Shown: positions 49,366-61,189, counted from the stretch's first letter. The stretch: 64,000 nt of DNA from Adiantum capillus-veneris (GCA_014529385.2 CM043950.1:156029545-156093544), one strand, 5' to 3'. The notes: generated by a model from the letters alone, not told the origin. Made by a program: numbers and translations.

Positions 49366-51270
49366 ATAGCTCTCAAAAATAAGAAAGAAGACAAATAACA
49401 CAGATTTCTACCTTGATATTATTAGAACTTGGATTTTTAGTACTCTGACGCTAGGAAGTCCTAAAATTTACTTCTTCTTGTCCTTTCTCATTATTCAACC
49501 CTCTGATTATCTTGTTTCCCCGCTCTTTTGTTGGGTTGGTTTGTGGAAGGTTCTTTAAAGTTTAGTTTTTTTTTAACGGGTTGTAAACTTGCATCATCTT
49601 GCGTTTTTGCGAGCAATCAAACGGGACAAGGTTATGTTTTGGTGTTACTTAAAGTGGTATTTTCATGGCTTTGAGGCTCTGATGTTATAGTTGTACATGA
49701 TGGTTATGTTCATCTTTGAGCGTTAATGAATTAAGAAGTGGATGATGCAGATGTTGGAAGTATTAATTTGTCTATGCAAATGCTTAATCTTTTGTCAGCT
49801 TCATGTTCGCGAGGACTGAGGCCTTAGGTGATTCCTTAAGATCTAAGATGTTGTGTGGCTGGTTTATCGAATTTCAATGTAAGTTTCAACGTTGTGTGGC
49901 AGCTCAAGTCAATCAGGTTGCATTTACAAATGTTGCGCAAGTACCGCAGAAGGGCTTGTGCGGAGAGTGTTTGCAAGGTGTAGGTAGTGTGAGTAGTTGA
50001 TAAGACTACCATGGAAAGGGCATGTATGCCTTGATTGAAGATGCTAAGAGGATCTGATCTTGTTGAATTTTTTAGTTTTTAGTTTTTTTAAATTTTTAAT
50101 TTTTTAAATTTTAGTGGAGCTCCCACTACCTTCTCAAAGCAAGCTAGTAATGGGAAATGAAAAGGACGACCTGAGTGGTTTTTAGTGCTTTGAGGTTGAC
50201 TCAGGAGTTCACTTCCGATTTTCAGCTTGTGATGAGTGAATAAATGAGGTGTAGGGATCAACTTGATAAGAGGAGATGCACAAGATCTCAACTCATTGTA
50301 TGAAAGGAGGTGTATTAACCCCTTGGATTGCAATGGCGTATTTGATTCATTAATTGACGCGACTTTCTTTTGAGTCTGGCTTGTTTCCTAGGGGCCTTTG
50401 CTTGGTTGACATTGTAAGCTTACACCTCAATTTATAATAGCTACTGCCATTTACACTAAGAAGGTTGGCTTTATCAGAATGTTATATTATAGCCAATGAT
50501 TTTTGGTTTCCTTCTGTGAAAATTGTTGTACCCCGTTTGTGCATTTATATTCTTATCTAAGTGTTTAATGAGTCATCATTTTCAAGGTTCAGATTTGTAG
50601 AGTTTTAGTGAAGATGTTACGTATAAACTTTTGGTCACTCGTGTGCAATTTTTGGGCATTTTTGTTTGCTTCATGGAGTTCAATGTCCAAGCACATAATT
50701 CTATCGTGTCCATTTGGTGGTTTTCTTTAAATCATCCTCTTTGTTGTGAAGTCAAGTTGACCAATTGTTGGGTAAAGTGTCTTCTTTTCCTCTCCACTTT
50801 CCATTCTTCTTTTCCTCTCTCCATTCTCCTTTCTCTTGTTAATGTGAGAAAAAGAATAGAAGATCTGTAGAAGGAGATTGATCATGAGGCTAAGCTGAAA
50901 AGAGAATAAACACAAGCAATTGTGATAGTAGACATGAAGTGAAAGAGAATGCCACAATTGACACGATGGTAGAAGTTTTAGAAGAGACAATAGACATGAT
51001 CGACATGAGATAAGGTATGAAAGAGGAAGAGACTAGCAGGAAGAATGTATATAGAAGGTATTGTAGCCATTGGGATGGTGATCATAACCCTCTAGATAGC
51101 ATGATGATTATAGGCGTACATACAATGTATATGTTGGTAGTGATACGATGACAATTGTGAGACTTTATGCATGCTTTTTGGCATGTTGAAGAGCAATGAT
51201 GGGTTGACAACCTAGAGTTCTTGTCCCTCGTTTTGAAGATCTTCACAGAATGAAAGCCAACATCAAATTT
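49361..51270. other. Unassigned intergenic sequence
   Basis: No coding segment or element recognised. 50870-51050 shows weak similarity to 51690-51860 (shared CATGAGGC(T/C)AAG(C/T)T(G/A)AAA), so both may be decayed pieces of one unknown repeat. Confidence 0.4.
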
Positions 51271-51375
51271 TTTGACAAAGTATTAGCATAGTGGCTTTCG
51301 AATCTTTTGACAAAGTGTTGGTAGAGTGGCTTTCGAATCTTTTGACAATGTGTTAGCAAAGTTCATTTTGCACAG
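51271..51375. repeat. Three 35-bp tandem repeats
   Basis: Units start TTTGACAAAG at 51271, 51306 and 51341 (TTTGACAATG in the third) and contain GTGGCTTTCGAATC. Confidence 0.85.
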
Positions 51376-51944
51376 AGGTAGGGTTGGAAGCCAACATCAA
51401 GCATCTCAATCACCATAGGAAATAGATCGAGGACATCCAGAGGTACTAATCAAGGACTTCTGGCTTTCAACATTGAAGCCTTGATACCGTGCATGTCTCG
51501 CTTGAATTTTTAGAGATTCTTCCTTGATGCGAGAAAACATTGATCATGGTGATCGTAGTGAGCTTTCTCACTATGTGCTAGGAGATATGAGATTCCCGAG
51601 TGCTTCATCTAAAGTTTGTACATCACTATCTGCTCCTCATCCTAAAAGTAAGACTACAGACAAGGAGAAACACAAAATTAAACATTGATTCAGCTCTCTC
51701 TAGGCTTTCTATCCTTGATGGCAGAGGGATAATTAAAGATTTGCAAAATAAGCTTGAGCATGAGGCCAAGTTAAAATAAAAGGAACAACATAGATGCAAT
51801 GATGATGGGACATGATGGTAGAAGTGTACGTGACACTCCACATGAGACATAGAAGGGATGATGATAGAGATAGTATTAGTCATGATCAAAATGATGCTTC
51901 AATGTATGATACAAATGCATAGGTCAAGATTTTGGGGTTGGCAA

Positions 51945-52822
51945 TGGCGTGTATTCAAGACGCGTAACTTTGAATCCTTGGTGAGAATGAGACCATCAAG
52001 TTGAAAGTTAGGGATGCATGTGCCGATATTGTTCATAGAGTGGAGTTGAATGCCTAGCGTAAAGGTCGATGGATAGTAAGCATAGGTTGTGGGTGATGCT
52101 AAATATGCAGATTTGCAAGGAGCGTTGAAGTGATGTGGGCCCATCAATTTGGAAGGACAGGTGTGGGAGTGCATACAAGTCATATGTTACTCGAGTGTAT
52201 GAATACATGGGAGTTCAAACGAAAAAATGGATAAGCGAGGTTAGATGCAATGCCCAAGTGTGTGCTAGCTTAGGACTCGGTGATTTGACATGCAAACCAA
52301 GAGTTAGAATTTTGGAAGGTCACATGGCCTACATGAATGTTGTGTGCGAAAATGGGTTTTTGAGGTGATCTGAGCTTATCCAAGAGGGTGTATTATGGTG
52401 TCATAAGTTGATCATGGGTCAATCATTATATTGAAAATGCAAGGAAACCGGGGGACGTTGATGGTCATCCTATGATACAAGCTAGAGAGAGCTAGAATGG
52501 GTGAAATTTCAGAGGCTAGGGTGCCAGGCCAATCATTGTGAAGTAAACATTAGGTGATTCATATGCGACATGGTAATCCCCTTTTTCGTATAGTATGAAC
52601 ATGTATATATGGGTTGAGCCCTTGGAAAATTACTGTGGCCCTCTTAAGAGGAAATATGTGCTACAATTTGATGGTTTAGATGCACCTTTGTGACATTTAT
52701 TCTGGGCTAGTGTTGATATGTATTCAAAACTCACCTAACTTTGCATCCATGGTGAGAATGAGGCCATCAACGCGAAAGCAAGGGATGCATGTGTGGAAGT
52801 GGTATGTAGAGTGCAAATGAAT
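51945..52822. repeat. Pair of diverged direct repeats (~105 bp each)
   Basis: 51945-52050 and 52714-52822 share TGTATTCAA, TAACTTTG(A/C)ATCC, TGGTGAGAATGAG(A/G)CCATCAA and AGGGATGCATGTG. The 660 bp between them has no recognised coding sequence. They could be ends of, or a duplication within, an old unknown element. Confidence 0.6.
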
Positions 52823-53022
52823 ACTCTTTGAGTGGCCAACGTATGAGTTCCTAGACAGCTAGGATGTGCAATACCAAGTTTACGGGTTTTCAAGTCTATG
52901 AAAGTGATGCAAATATTGACTTGGTAGCCCAAAGATGGAGTGTATGTATGGTAAAGCGTGGAGTATATTCACAAGAATTTTTGGATAGATTCTCACTATA
53001 ATTCTCACATTGTGACTTACCT

Positions 53023-53181
53023 CAACATTATGAGCTTTTGTGAGGGAGGCACCGCATACCTAGCTAGGTATGATTGGGGGTAGGGGACTACCGGCTTGGT
53101 GGGGGGGGCCGGTGGTCCCCTGCGCCCAATCGTACCTAGCTAGGTATGTGGTGCCTCTCGAGTAGAAGCTCATGATGTTAT
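53023..53181. repeat. Foldback (inverted repeat) element
   Basis: Inner arms 53046-53094 and 53109-53157 (49 bp each, about five mismatches) flank a 14-nt G-rich loop. Weaker pairing extends outward to 53023 and 53181 (AACATTATGAGCTT against its complement). The inner arm itself contains the palindrome TACCTAGCTAGGTA. It could be a MITE or a hairpin-RNA precursor. Confidence 0.85.
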
Positions 53182-54344
53182 GCATTGTATGAAAAACACT
53201 GAAAAAGACTCCATTTTCCTACACGAGAAAATTTCTATATCTTCTTGTGATTGCGAATGCTCCCAAAAGTTAGTTGGTTGAGTTAATTGAGTACGAGAAA
53301 CTTGTGGAGCTGTCCACATTATTTGACTTAAGGGTTGGCTAAATGTCAACATGGTGATGTTCTTTGCCGCTCAGAAGGGCAATTCAAGATCGTTGGAGGT
53401 GGTTTGGCAAAGGTAAAACAAGTTCACCAGGTGAAGATCTTTCATCAAATGTGGTCACATGGCTCTCTTTTGGAACGCGTTGTTTGTAGGATATGTCTGA
53501 CATGTGTGGCGAGATAAGGGGAAATCCAAGAAACTCTTAAGAGGGCCTCCACACAGTGAGTTTGGGAATTCATCTTGAAACTCATAAAACTTGGCCAAAA
53601 GGTACCCTTAAATGTAGAGAAACCTGTATAGGGTTCCTTTTCAAATACTCATTTGACTTGTATAACAAGTGGTAGAGGCTTGGTTATGCCAAAAATAAAC
53701 TTATTACCTCTTAGTCCAGGTTAGCACGTTGAAACTATCTCAATACACCCCTAACTTTTGATATTTTGCAAAAGTTTCACAAAAGGAATAGGTTAACCTT
53801 CTTTTGAGGGATTCCCTCTTAAACTCACCATGGAAATGTAAAGTTTATGCAAATTGTTCCCTTATTCCTTTCCAAAACTCACCGTGGGAAGACCTTGTTA
53901 TCAATGCAAGCTCTTGGACAAATTAAGCATGTTACCTTGTCCCCTTTATTCTCTCTGTCTATTGTATTCTTGTTGCTCATCAATGGACTTGTTTTCTTTA
54001 CGGTTGCTAGATTGGGTACTATGGCCAATGTATTGTTCTCCTCTGCATCGTCATCTTCAGTATTGCTTAAAACTTTGCAAGTGGGAGGGAACTCAAATTT
54101 TTTTGCTAGTAGTTTCACATATCGATGCATATCTTTCTGTGCTTTAGTAGCCAAATCTGTCTGCACATCTTGCAACAACACAAAAGCCTACTACTATTGC
54201 ATTTTTTGATTCTTCGGCGTCATACTTGTGCTCGTAATAAAAAGATTGGCCCGACTCGAGTGCATGGATGTGACCAGCTTGCTCATTTTACTGTTGCTTC
54301 AAGGCGATGATAGAGTACTGTGCATATGTCGACTTGATTGCTTG
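53182..54344. other. Unassigned intergenic sequence
   Basis: Contains frames up to about 120 codons on both strands (around 53850-54200), but none has a recognisable domain or consistent codon pattern. Confidence 0.4.
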
Positions 54345-54600
54345 TACCCCCTAGTGCACTGCTTCCCACAATACTTGTGAATCTCATTAATAACTTTAGG
54401 TACTTTCGTAAAAGCATCACATTTGACATACATATTGATCAAAGCATTGCCAAGCACAACATGTTTCTCCAGTGCCCATGAATTCTTTCACCCATGTGAA
54501 AGTCTTGCATAAATCCACACGCCTTCAAGATGCAAGCATAGACGATTCCGTTTGACGAAAGGTATTCCCTTTGCATTCCCTAAAAACAACCAAGAGTGTT
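54345..54600 (-). pseudogene. PPR (pentatricopeptide repeat) gene fragment
   Basis: The minus strand reads VYACILKACGFMQDFHMGER followed by IHG, then after a one-base shift VVLGNALINMYVKCDAFTKV and PKVINE. These are the characteristic motifs of plant PLS-type PPR proteins, which bind organellar RNA. Flanking sequence no longer carries readable repeats, so this is a short pseudogene remnant. Confidence 0.65.
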
Positions 54601-55258
54601 TGCAATTGATGTATTCCAACAGATGACAATTTGAACAAAAAGCGATGGCCGTTTCCAAAGTTTGTAGACTTGGTTTGATAGTTCTATTGATTTTTAATAT
54701 TTATGGATCCAAATCACTTGGGATTGCATACAAACTGTCGAGGGCAAAGACACATGTATCTGCTATGTATAATGTTTAGTATGTAACAGGTTGTGACTTG
54801 ATTTTTTGAGAGCATGAAATCCTCTAGTAGGCTCTATGCACTCATGGATGAGAGAAGAAGACACTATTTGCTATGTCCTTCAAATTGACAATTTTGTTTG
54901 AGGTTCTTGCTATTACTGCAATATTATCAGAGTTGGAGAATTACACAAGATGCTATTATTCAAAGGTGATGTTATGCTTCAAGTATAGGGCACATAAAAG
55001 GTTGACAAATAGGAGATTGAAGGGCGGGCTGAGTTTTCAAGGTAAAGATGCTTCTTCAAAGTTTTGAAGAAAATTGAATATGCATTGAGGTGATCCGGAG
55101 TAAGCGACGAGAGGTGGTCTCTAAACCAAGGATCTTTTGTTTCTCATAGGAACACAAACACAACACACAAACCACAACCACAATAACATGTCCAATCACC
55201 TTACACCTAATTTGACAAATGTAGGGGCACCATATAGTTTTGTTGGGCCACAAACTAG

Positions 55259-55260
<2 letters not shown>
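54601..55260. other. Unassigned intergenic sequence
   Basis: No feature recognised. Confidence 0.4.
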
Positions 55261-55261
<1 letters not shown>

Positions 55262-55324
<63 letters not shown>

Positions 55325-55371
55325 CTATCTTGTAACACTAAAATTTTGATCCGACCACGTGTATCTTCCAC

Positions 55372-55427
<56 letters not shown>

Positions 55428-55490
55428 ACAAATTTTTTTAACCATATCAACCAATCCTAACCAACATTGGATTGGAGCTCCTAAAAATTA

Positions 55491-55558
<68 letters not shown>
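55262..55558. repeat. Cluster of three microsatellites: two (AG)n and one (CA)n
   Basis: (AG)n at 55262-55322, (AG)n at 55375-55425 and (CA)n at 55492-55558, within 300 bp. Confidence 0.95.
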
Positions 55559-55561
<3 letters not shown>

Positions 55562-56169
55562 GTCACTTCATCTGGCTATGATTGCTTCACCCAACTATAC
55601 ACACTTACACCAGAGCTACTGATATAGCTAATGTTGATTTTGTCTTTTGGGGGGATACCTTGAGCTTGTATCATGGAAGAATTTGGTGTTTTTTTGGAGG
55701 CATAATGAAGCTGATGAGTACACGGCTTTACCTCCCTTGGGTTTGACCTCTTCCTCTACTGTCTTGCCATATTTGGATGGCTTAGATAAATATGTCTCAA
55801 GTTTATACTGTGTATTTTTCTCAATTGAATGCTCTCAATTGTTTTGGGACATTATTATGTTCAATGGGACCTCACACTAGTCACGGACCTTGGGATGGGA
55901 AACTAGCCTGGGCCGTGGGGACTTACCTTGTTACTTGTTCTAATCAAAGCCATGGGAATTTACCTTATTTGGACTAGTAATTTGGGGTGGGGCTCTTTGA
56001 GCGGGATTTATTACTGCCCGCTTCCTCATGCGATTTTCTGGCGGCCGTAACGGTGCGTGCTTCTTTACTCCGCTCGATGACCAGATCTGCAGATCTTTTG
56101 TCCTATTGATATTCCCCCCTCTCCCCCTAGCCCTCACGTTAATGTGCACGTATTTACTTTTTCTTGACA
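55559..56169. other. Unassigned sequence with short duplicated phrases
   Basis: No domain recognised. Repeated phrases around CATGGGAATTTACCTTATTTGG and GGGACTTACCTTGTTAC (55915-55970) look like local duplication. Confidence 0.3.
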
Positions 56170-57300
56170 TTTTAGGCCAAAATAAGTTTTGACTTGATTC
56201 ATAGGCTTAAAATGGCTCATAAAAAGATTGTCCATTGAAAAATTGCAAAAAATTGGTCATTTCAAGCTTGAAGTTAATAATCACGATTATTAACTTTTAG
56301 CTCAGATTTGATCAAGGTTCATATCATAGACTCATTGCATGTGTACAAAAAACTTTTGTAAAGGCATAACAGCTTTGGATCACCAAACTGGCAAAAAACT
56401 GGGTAAAAACTAAAGTTTGTACTGACTTTTTGAATCTTGAGTGTAAATTGGGAAAAAATTTGTTCAAACTTGTTGAAATTTGATTCATAGGCTTATATTG
56501 ATGTGATAAAGATGTGTACATGCTCAGTTGACTGAAAAGATGTAAAAAGTTACCAATTGTAACTAATCACAATTATTTACATCTGTCCCATTTTTCAACT
56601 TTTTTGACCAAGTCAGCATACCACTAGTTTTACCATGTTGTAATAAGCCCACAAACCAAATTTGGTAAGATTTGGATCACTAGATTGAAAATTATGACTA
56701 AATTTGCAAAGTTAGTTTGCGGACAGAAAATTGATGACCATTTGACCAAAAATTGTCCAAACTTGATGAAACTTGGCTAGGGACCTTAAATTGAGGTGCT
56801 TAACAGATCTATGTCAAAGTTGGGATGAGAATTTGTAAAAATTTACCTGTAGTAAATAATTGCAATTATTTACATCTGCTTCAAAACTTGAAAATTTTAC
56901 AAATTTGAGTATACCACAAGGTTAAGCATATCAAGTAGACCCACAAATCAATTTCGGTGAAATTTGGATCACAAAAGTGAGACTTACGTCAAATTCTTGA
57001 AATCAGAGTCTACGAACACAAAACAATTGATAAACTTGATCAGATTTTGTCCAAAAATGTTGAAACTTGTCCAGGGACTTTAACAGGTTGTATACTTGCC
57101 AAACCAAGCCAAAAAGTGAAAACAATTAGTAAAAGTAAATAATCGTGATTATTTACTACTGCTACCCAGGGACATCAGTTTTGACTTTTGACCTTGTAAA
57201 GTGTTAGACCAGCATAATACAAAGCCACTGGGAAATTTTGGGTTCAATCGGATCCAAATTGGTACATGTTCACTCAGTTTCCAGGTTGCAGATTAATCCT
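56170..57300. repeat. Diverged tandem array, ~287-bp unit, four copies
   Basis: Each unit carries a near-palindrome of the GTAAATAATcrYGATTATTTAC type at 56273-56294, 56559-56580, 56852-56873 and 57135-57156 (spacing 286, 293, 283 bp). Other shared phrases are TTTGG(A/G)TCAC, TGTCCAAACTTGATGAAACTTG and GACC. Units are strongly diverged elsewhere. The array is cut by the copia insertion at 57382. Confidence 0.8.
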
Positions 57301-57381
57301 TTGATTTTTTGCTAAAGTCGAATCTGAAAGTCAATTGCTGACTCCCATAGCTCGATTTGAAGTGATACACATAGACCAATC

Positions 57382-57560
57382 TGAAGGAGTACGAGCGGGA
57401 GAGAGTGCGAGAAGAAGAGCACGATGATATGGTGAACTCGCTCTGTTGTAATGTGTAGAGCATAGTGAGTTCTTATTAGGTTTTTACAAAAGAATATGTG
57501 TACATACCTGGCGGCCCGTCCACTTACTTGGGCGACCATATTGGGCTTTATACCCCAACA
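57382..57560 (-). repeat. Copia 3' LTR
   Basis: TGAAGGAGTACGAGC to TATACCCCAACA on the + strand, with terminal TG..CA and the target duplication outside. Confidence 0.93.
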
Positions 57561-57649
57561 ACCTCCCACTTACAATCCAATGTGGTACTTTAAGTGTGAG
57601 AGAAGCTACTATACAAGCTAATATACAAGAGATGTAGAGAAGTGATGTA

Positions 57650-58939
57650 CTACCCTACACCTAACTGCTTGCGAAAATGCGCAAAACTCTCTGAGGGAAG
57701 TCCTTTTGTAAGTAGATCAACAGGATTTTCTGTGGTGTGAACTTTGACAAGCTGAATTTGTTTATCCTCGAGCATTTCCCTGATGAAATGATACTTCACA
57801 TCCACATGCTTTGTCTTTGAGTGATAAAGTGGATTGCGAGCCAATTGTAGAGCACTCTGACTATCACAATATAACACAGGCATCTCTTCTTTGATTCCCA
57901 AATCTGTTACTAGTCGATTAAGCCAAATTGATTCTTTGCATGCCTCTGATGCTGCAACATATTCAACCTCTGTAGTAGACTGAGTAACACAATCTTGTAA
58001 TCTAGAACGCCATGATACTGCTCCACCAGCCAATGTAAAGACATACCCTGACGTAGACCTTCGGTTGTCTAAGTCACCTGCATAATCTGAGTCTGTAAAA
58101 CCCTTTACACTTAGCTTCTGACTCCCATAGCATATACGCATACTCTTTGTAGCTTTCAGGTATCTCAATATTCCTTTCACTGCCTCCCAATGTTTCTTGC
58201 CTGTGTTTGACATGTATCGACTTACTACTCCCACTGCAAATGCAATGTCTGGGCGAGTAGCGATCATTGCATACATCAAACTACCCACTGCAGACGCATA
58301 TGGAATCTTATCCATTTCAGCCTGTTCTTCCTCAGACACAGGACAATCTTGTTTGCTAAGTTTCACATATGGTGACAATGGAACACTCAGTGCATTTCCC
58401 TTCTCCATATTGAAACGTTGCAAAACCTTGTCAATATACTCTGTTTGAGATAACCAAATCAACTTCTTTGATCTGTCTCTCTCAATGCGCATACCAAGTA
58501 TATGACTTGCCTCACCCATGTCTTTCATGTCAAACGATTTTGCCATCTTTGACTTCAAAGCTGAAATTTCTTCCAAGTGCTTGCCAGCAATCAACATGTC
58601 ATCCACATACAAAATAAGGATCAACCAACTTCCATCCTTAGCCTTCTTTGTATATAGACAGTGATCGAACTCACTACGTTTGTAGACTTGAGAAAGCATA
58701 AACTTGTGGAACTTATGGTACCATGCCCTCGGTGATTGTTTTAAGCCATAAAGACTCTTTAACAACTGACATACCAAATCTTCCTTGCCTTTCTCAACAA
58801 ACCCTTCTGACTGCTGCATGTAAATTTCCACATCTAAATCACCATGCAAGAACGCTGTCTTGACATCCATTTGGTGCAACACCAAATCTATTATGGCAAC
58901 CAATGCAAGAAAGCATCTCAATGTAGTCATCTTGACCAC
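57650..58939 (-). pseudogene. Copia reverse transcriptase-RNase H (429-codon open frame)
   Basis: Copia-type RT (RVT_2) with DVKTAFLHGDLDVEIYMQQ, YGLKQSPRAWY and the catalytic LILYVDDMLIAG. RNase H follows with FTDSDYAGDLDNRRSTSGY, TTEVEYVAASEA, YCDSQSALQLARN and TKHVDVKYHFIRE. The stop lies 90 bp before the 3' LTR, as expected for copia pol. The frame is intact, but upstream it shifts by one base near 58985, where RT sequence continues in the frame of the 59520-58939 segment. Confidence 0.92.
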
Positions 58940-59520
58940 TAGAGAGAAGACTTCATCAAAGTCAATGCCTTGTTCTTGCTTAAAGCAAGCCTTGCTTTGT
59001 ACTTTGGCTGACTATCATGAGCGGTGATCTTATACCTGTAAACCCATTTACAAGGTAGAGCCTTTTTGCCCTGTGGTAATTTAACTAGCTTCCATGTCTG
59101 ATTTTTATGCAGAGCTTTCATCTCTGACTGCATGGCCAATTGCCAATTCCCGGAGTCCTTCATTTGCACTGCTTCCTTGTAACATGAAGGCTCATTGCAA
59201 TCAGTCAACATGACATAGTTCATAGATGGAACAAACCGATCAGGAGGTTGCGTGATACGCCCAGATTTACACAAAATCGGTGGCTCAGGCTCAGCCACAA
59301 CCTGTGGTTCCACTCTATCCTGTCCTTGCTCCTCTTGAGCCCTGACATTTTGTCTTGCACGTGCAGGTCTATCTTCTTGGAAGACAACTCTTCTAATCTC
59401 CTCAACCCTCTCTGGTTTAGAGTGATATTTGGCTTCATTTAAGTGAACATCATTGCTGCGGATAACCTTTTTGGACTCGGGATCCCAAAGTCTGTACCCC
59501 TTCGATGTGTAGACAGCCAC
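58939..59520 (-). pseudogene. Copia integrase C-terminus and RT N-terminus
   Basis: Reads SKGYRLWDPESKKVIRSNDV (the GKR-type end of copia integrase), an acidic variable linker, then NQTWKLVKLPQGKKALPCKW and VYRYK of the RT start. A one-base lesion near 58985 separates it from the main RT frame. The integrase zinc finger and DDE core are absent. Confidence 0.88.
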
Positions 59521-59523
59521 AAA

Positions 59524-59790
59524 TCAGCACTCTGGGAGTGCCGATATCCTCAGCACCTGCAATCGTAAGCCGAAACCCCAAATTTGCAGAGTCGGATCTG
59601 CACCCGCCGAGACCACGTAGTTGAAAATGGCCTGCGCAAAACTTTGTCGAAGTCGAACGGTGGTCGAGATGACCTTAGAATGAAATTCTGAGAACACCAA
59701 GGCCTTCGGGTTGTCCCACAGGATTTGGGGCCGTGTCTTCGCCTGTTGAATCTCACTCCAATCCGAGTAGGTGACTCTAGCTTCCTGCAA
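59524..59790 (-). other. Leader ORF of the copia derivative (88 codons), unknown
   Basis: Opens shortly after the primer site and ends where integrase C-terminal sequence begins. The translation (SDWSEIQQAKTRPQILWD, VVSAGADPTLQIWGFG) does not look like copia gag. It may be leader sequence that happens to be open, or sequence captured during the internal deletion. Confidence 0.4.
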
Positions 59791-59827
59791 GGCTGCCCCG
59801 AGCCTCGATCTGAGCTGTGATACCAGT

Positions 59828-60006
59828 TAAAGGAGTACGAGCGGAAGTGCGACGCGAGAAGAAGAGCACGATGATATGGTGAACTCGCTCTGTTGTAATG
59901 TGTAGAGCATAGTGAGTTCTATTAGGTTTTTACAAAAGAATATATCTACATACCTGGCAGCCCGCCCACTTACCTGGGCGACCACATTGGGCTTTATACC
60001 CCAACA
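59828..60006 (-). repeat. Copia 5' LTR
   Basis: Matches 57382-57560 over its full length. The inner end is TA rather than TG; the outer end CCCCAACA is followed by target duplication caatc. Confidence 0.93.
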
Positions 60007-60175
60007 CAATCACGACAGTCTTTATAGAAGAATAGCTAACTTGATCAAATTTGTACAGGAATCAGGGTGCAGACAAGGAATCAGCAATTCAACAGAGGTT
60101 GCAATCATGTCAAGTGAAAATTGATGACAAATCAATCCAAAGGTAAGTACTCTATCCAGGGCTTTACCAGTCTTT

Positions 60176-61186
60176 ATGAACCTTGAATCTGGTCGTGTAC
60201 TAGAAAATCAAGGCATATTCGGAGAAACCTCCAGTAGAGTATCCACCGAAGATAGTGTGAATCAAGGAAATTCCTTGCAGACAATCCTTGAAGAGGTCTC
60301 ATACACTTTTTCAGATTCAACATCTGAAATGTCTTCTTACTCGACTCACTCGGAAACCGGAACGACAGTGCGCTATAAGCATATACTCTCTTTTTATAAG
60401 ACTAACCGCCATGGAGCTCAGGTTTACCTGGACCCTAACGAGGAGTATGCTATTCGCATTGATGATCATGGTATTGAGTTCAAAGAAGAGATTAGGGCAA
60501 AAAAACAAGGAAAAATGTACATGGACAGAAATGGAACTCAGTATGTACAAGTCGAAAACCCTGACGTGATAGACAAATGGGGGTTAGAAGTAAACACCAT
60601 AATCCCATATATGTCAGCAAAAGAAGGACCACCAACTTTATAATTCGAGGGATATGGTCAAGTAGATTTGAAGCCATTGAAACGGCTTAGTATGGATAAT
60701 CTTAGGATCAGAGTCTATTGTTGGGAGGATAGAAACGTAAAAGATCTTCTGTAGATTTTGCATACCAAATCACGACAACTAACGGCCATGAAGATCATCT
60801 ATATCTTCAACATCAAAGATAAGGGATCAACAGACCTACCAACCTACCTGTTTAGAGATTGTTATAACAACAACTTTGTTATGCTGACTCCTGAGGAGGT
60901 AGAACAAACCAAATACCAAGGGTATTCCATAAGGGATTGGATATTGGGACAAGGATCAGAAACAATTCCAAGAGATGAACACCGTGAGAGATCATCTGAG
61001 AGTAATGTTAAGAAACCAGAAACCACTTCATCACGTAGAAAACTGGGTGACACTAAGGCCAGTCTAGGGCTACATAAGTCACTATTTCCAATAGACTGGT
61101 TTGAAGGACTCGGAACAGGACCAATTGCCAGGAGACCGGGAGTTAAACCAAACAGACGCGTGAGACCAACTGATTTTCAAAAATGA
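60176..61186 (+). pseudogene. Element G: N-terminal region upstream of gag, unknown
   Basis: 60176-60643 (155 codons) is Ser-rich, then reads TVRYKHILSFYKTNRHGAQV, DPNEEYAIRIDDHGIEFKEE, ENPDVIDKWGLEVNTIIPYM. After a stop, the same frame family continues near 60655 (GYGQVDLKPLKRLSMDNL) and at 60758-61186 (LPTYLFRDCYNNNFVMLTPE, YSIRDWILGQGSE). I recognise no domain. It seems to be one long region before the capsid-like part, broken by two or three stops. Confidence 0.5.
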
Positions 61187-61189
61187 GTT

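Larger units (their letters stand above)
57382..60006 (-). mobile_element. Element H: deleted Ty1/copia retrotransposon
   Basis: 2625 bp. Two 179-bp LTRs (57382-57560, 59828-60006) and a perfect target duplication caatc (57377-57381, 60007-60011). Minus-strand primer site CTGGTATCACAGCTC (RC of ~59812-59826) and polypurine tract GTGGGAGGT (RC of 57561-57569). Intact copia elements are usually about twice this length; here gag, protease and the integrase core are missing. The LTRs differ at roughly a dozen sites, including one end (TG versus TA), so it is not very recent. Confidence 0.93.
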
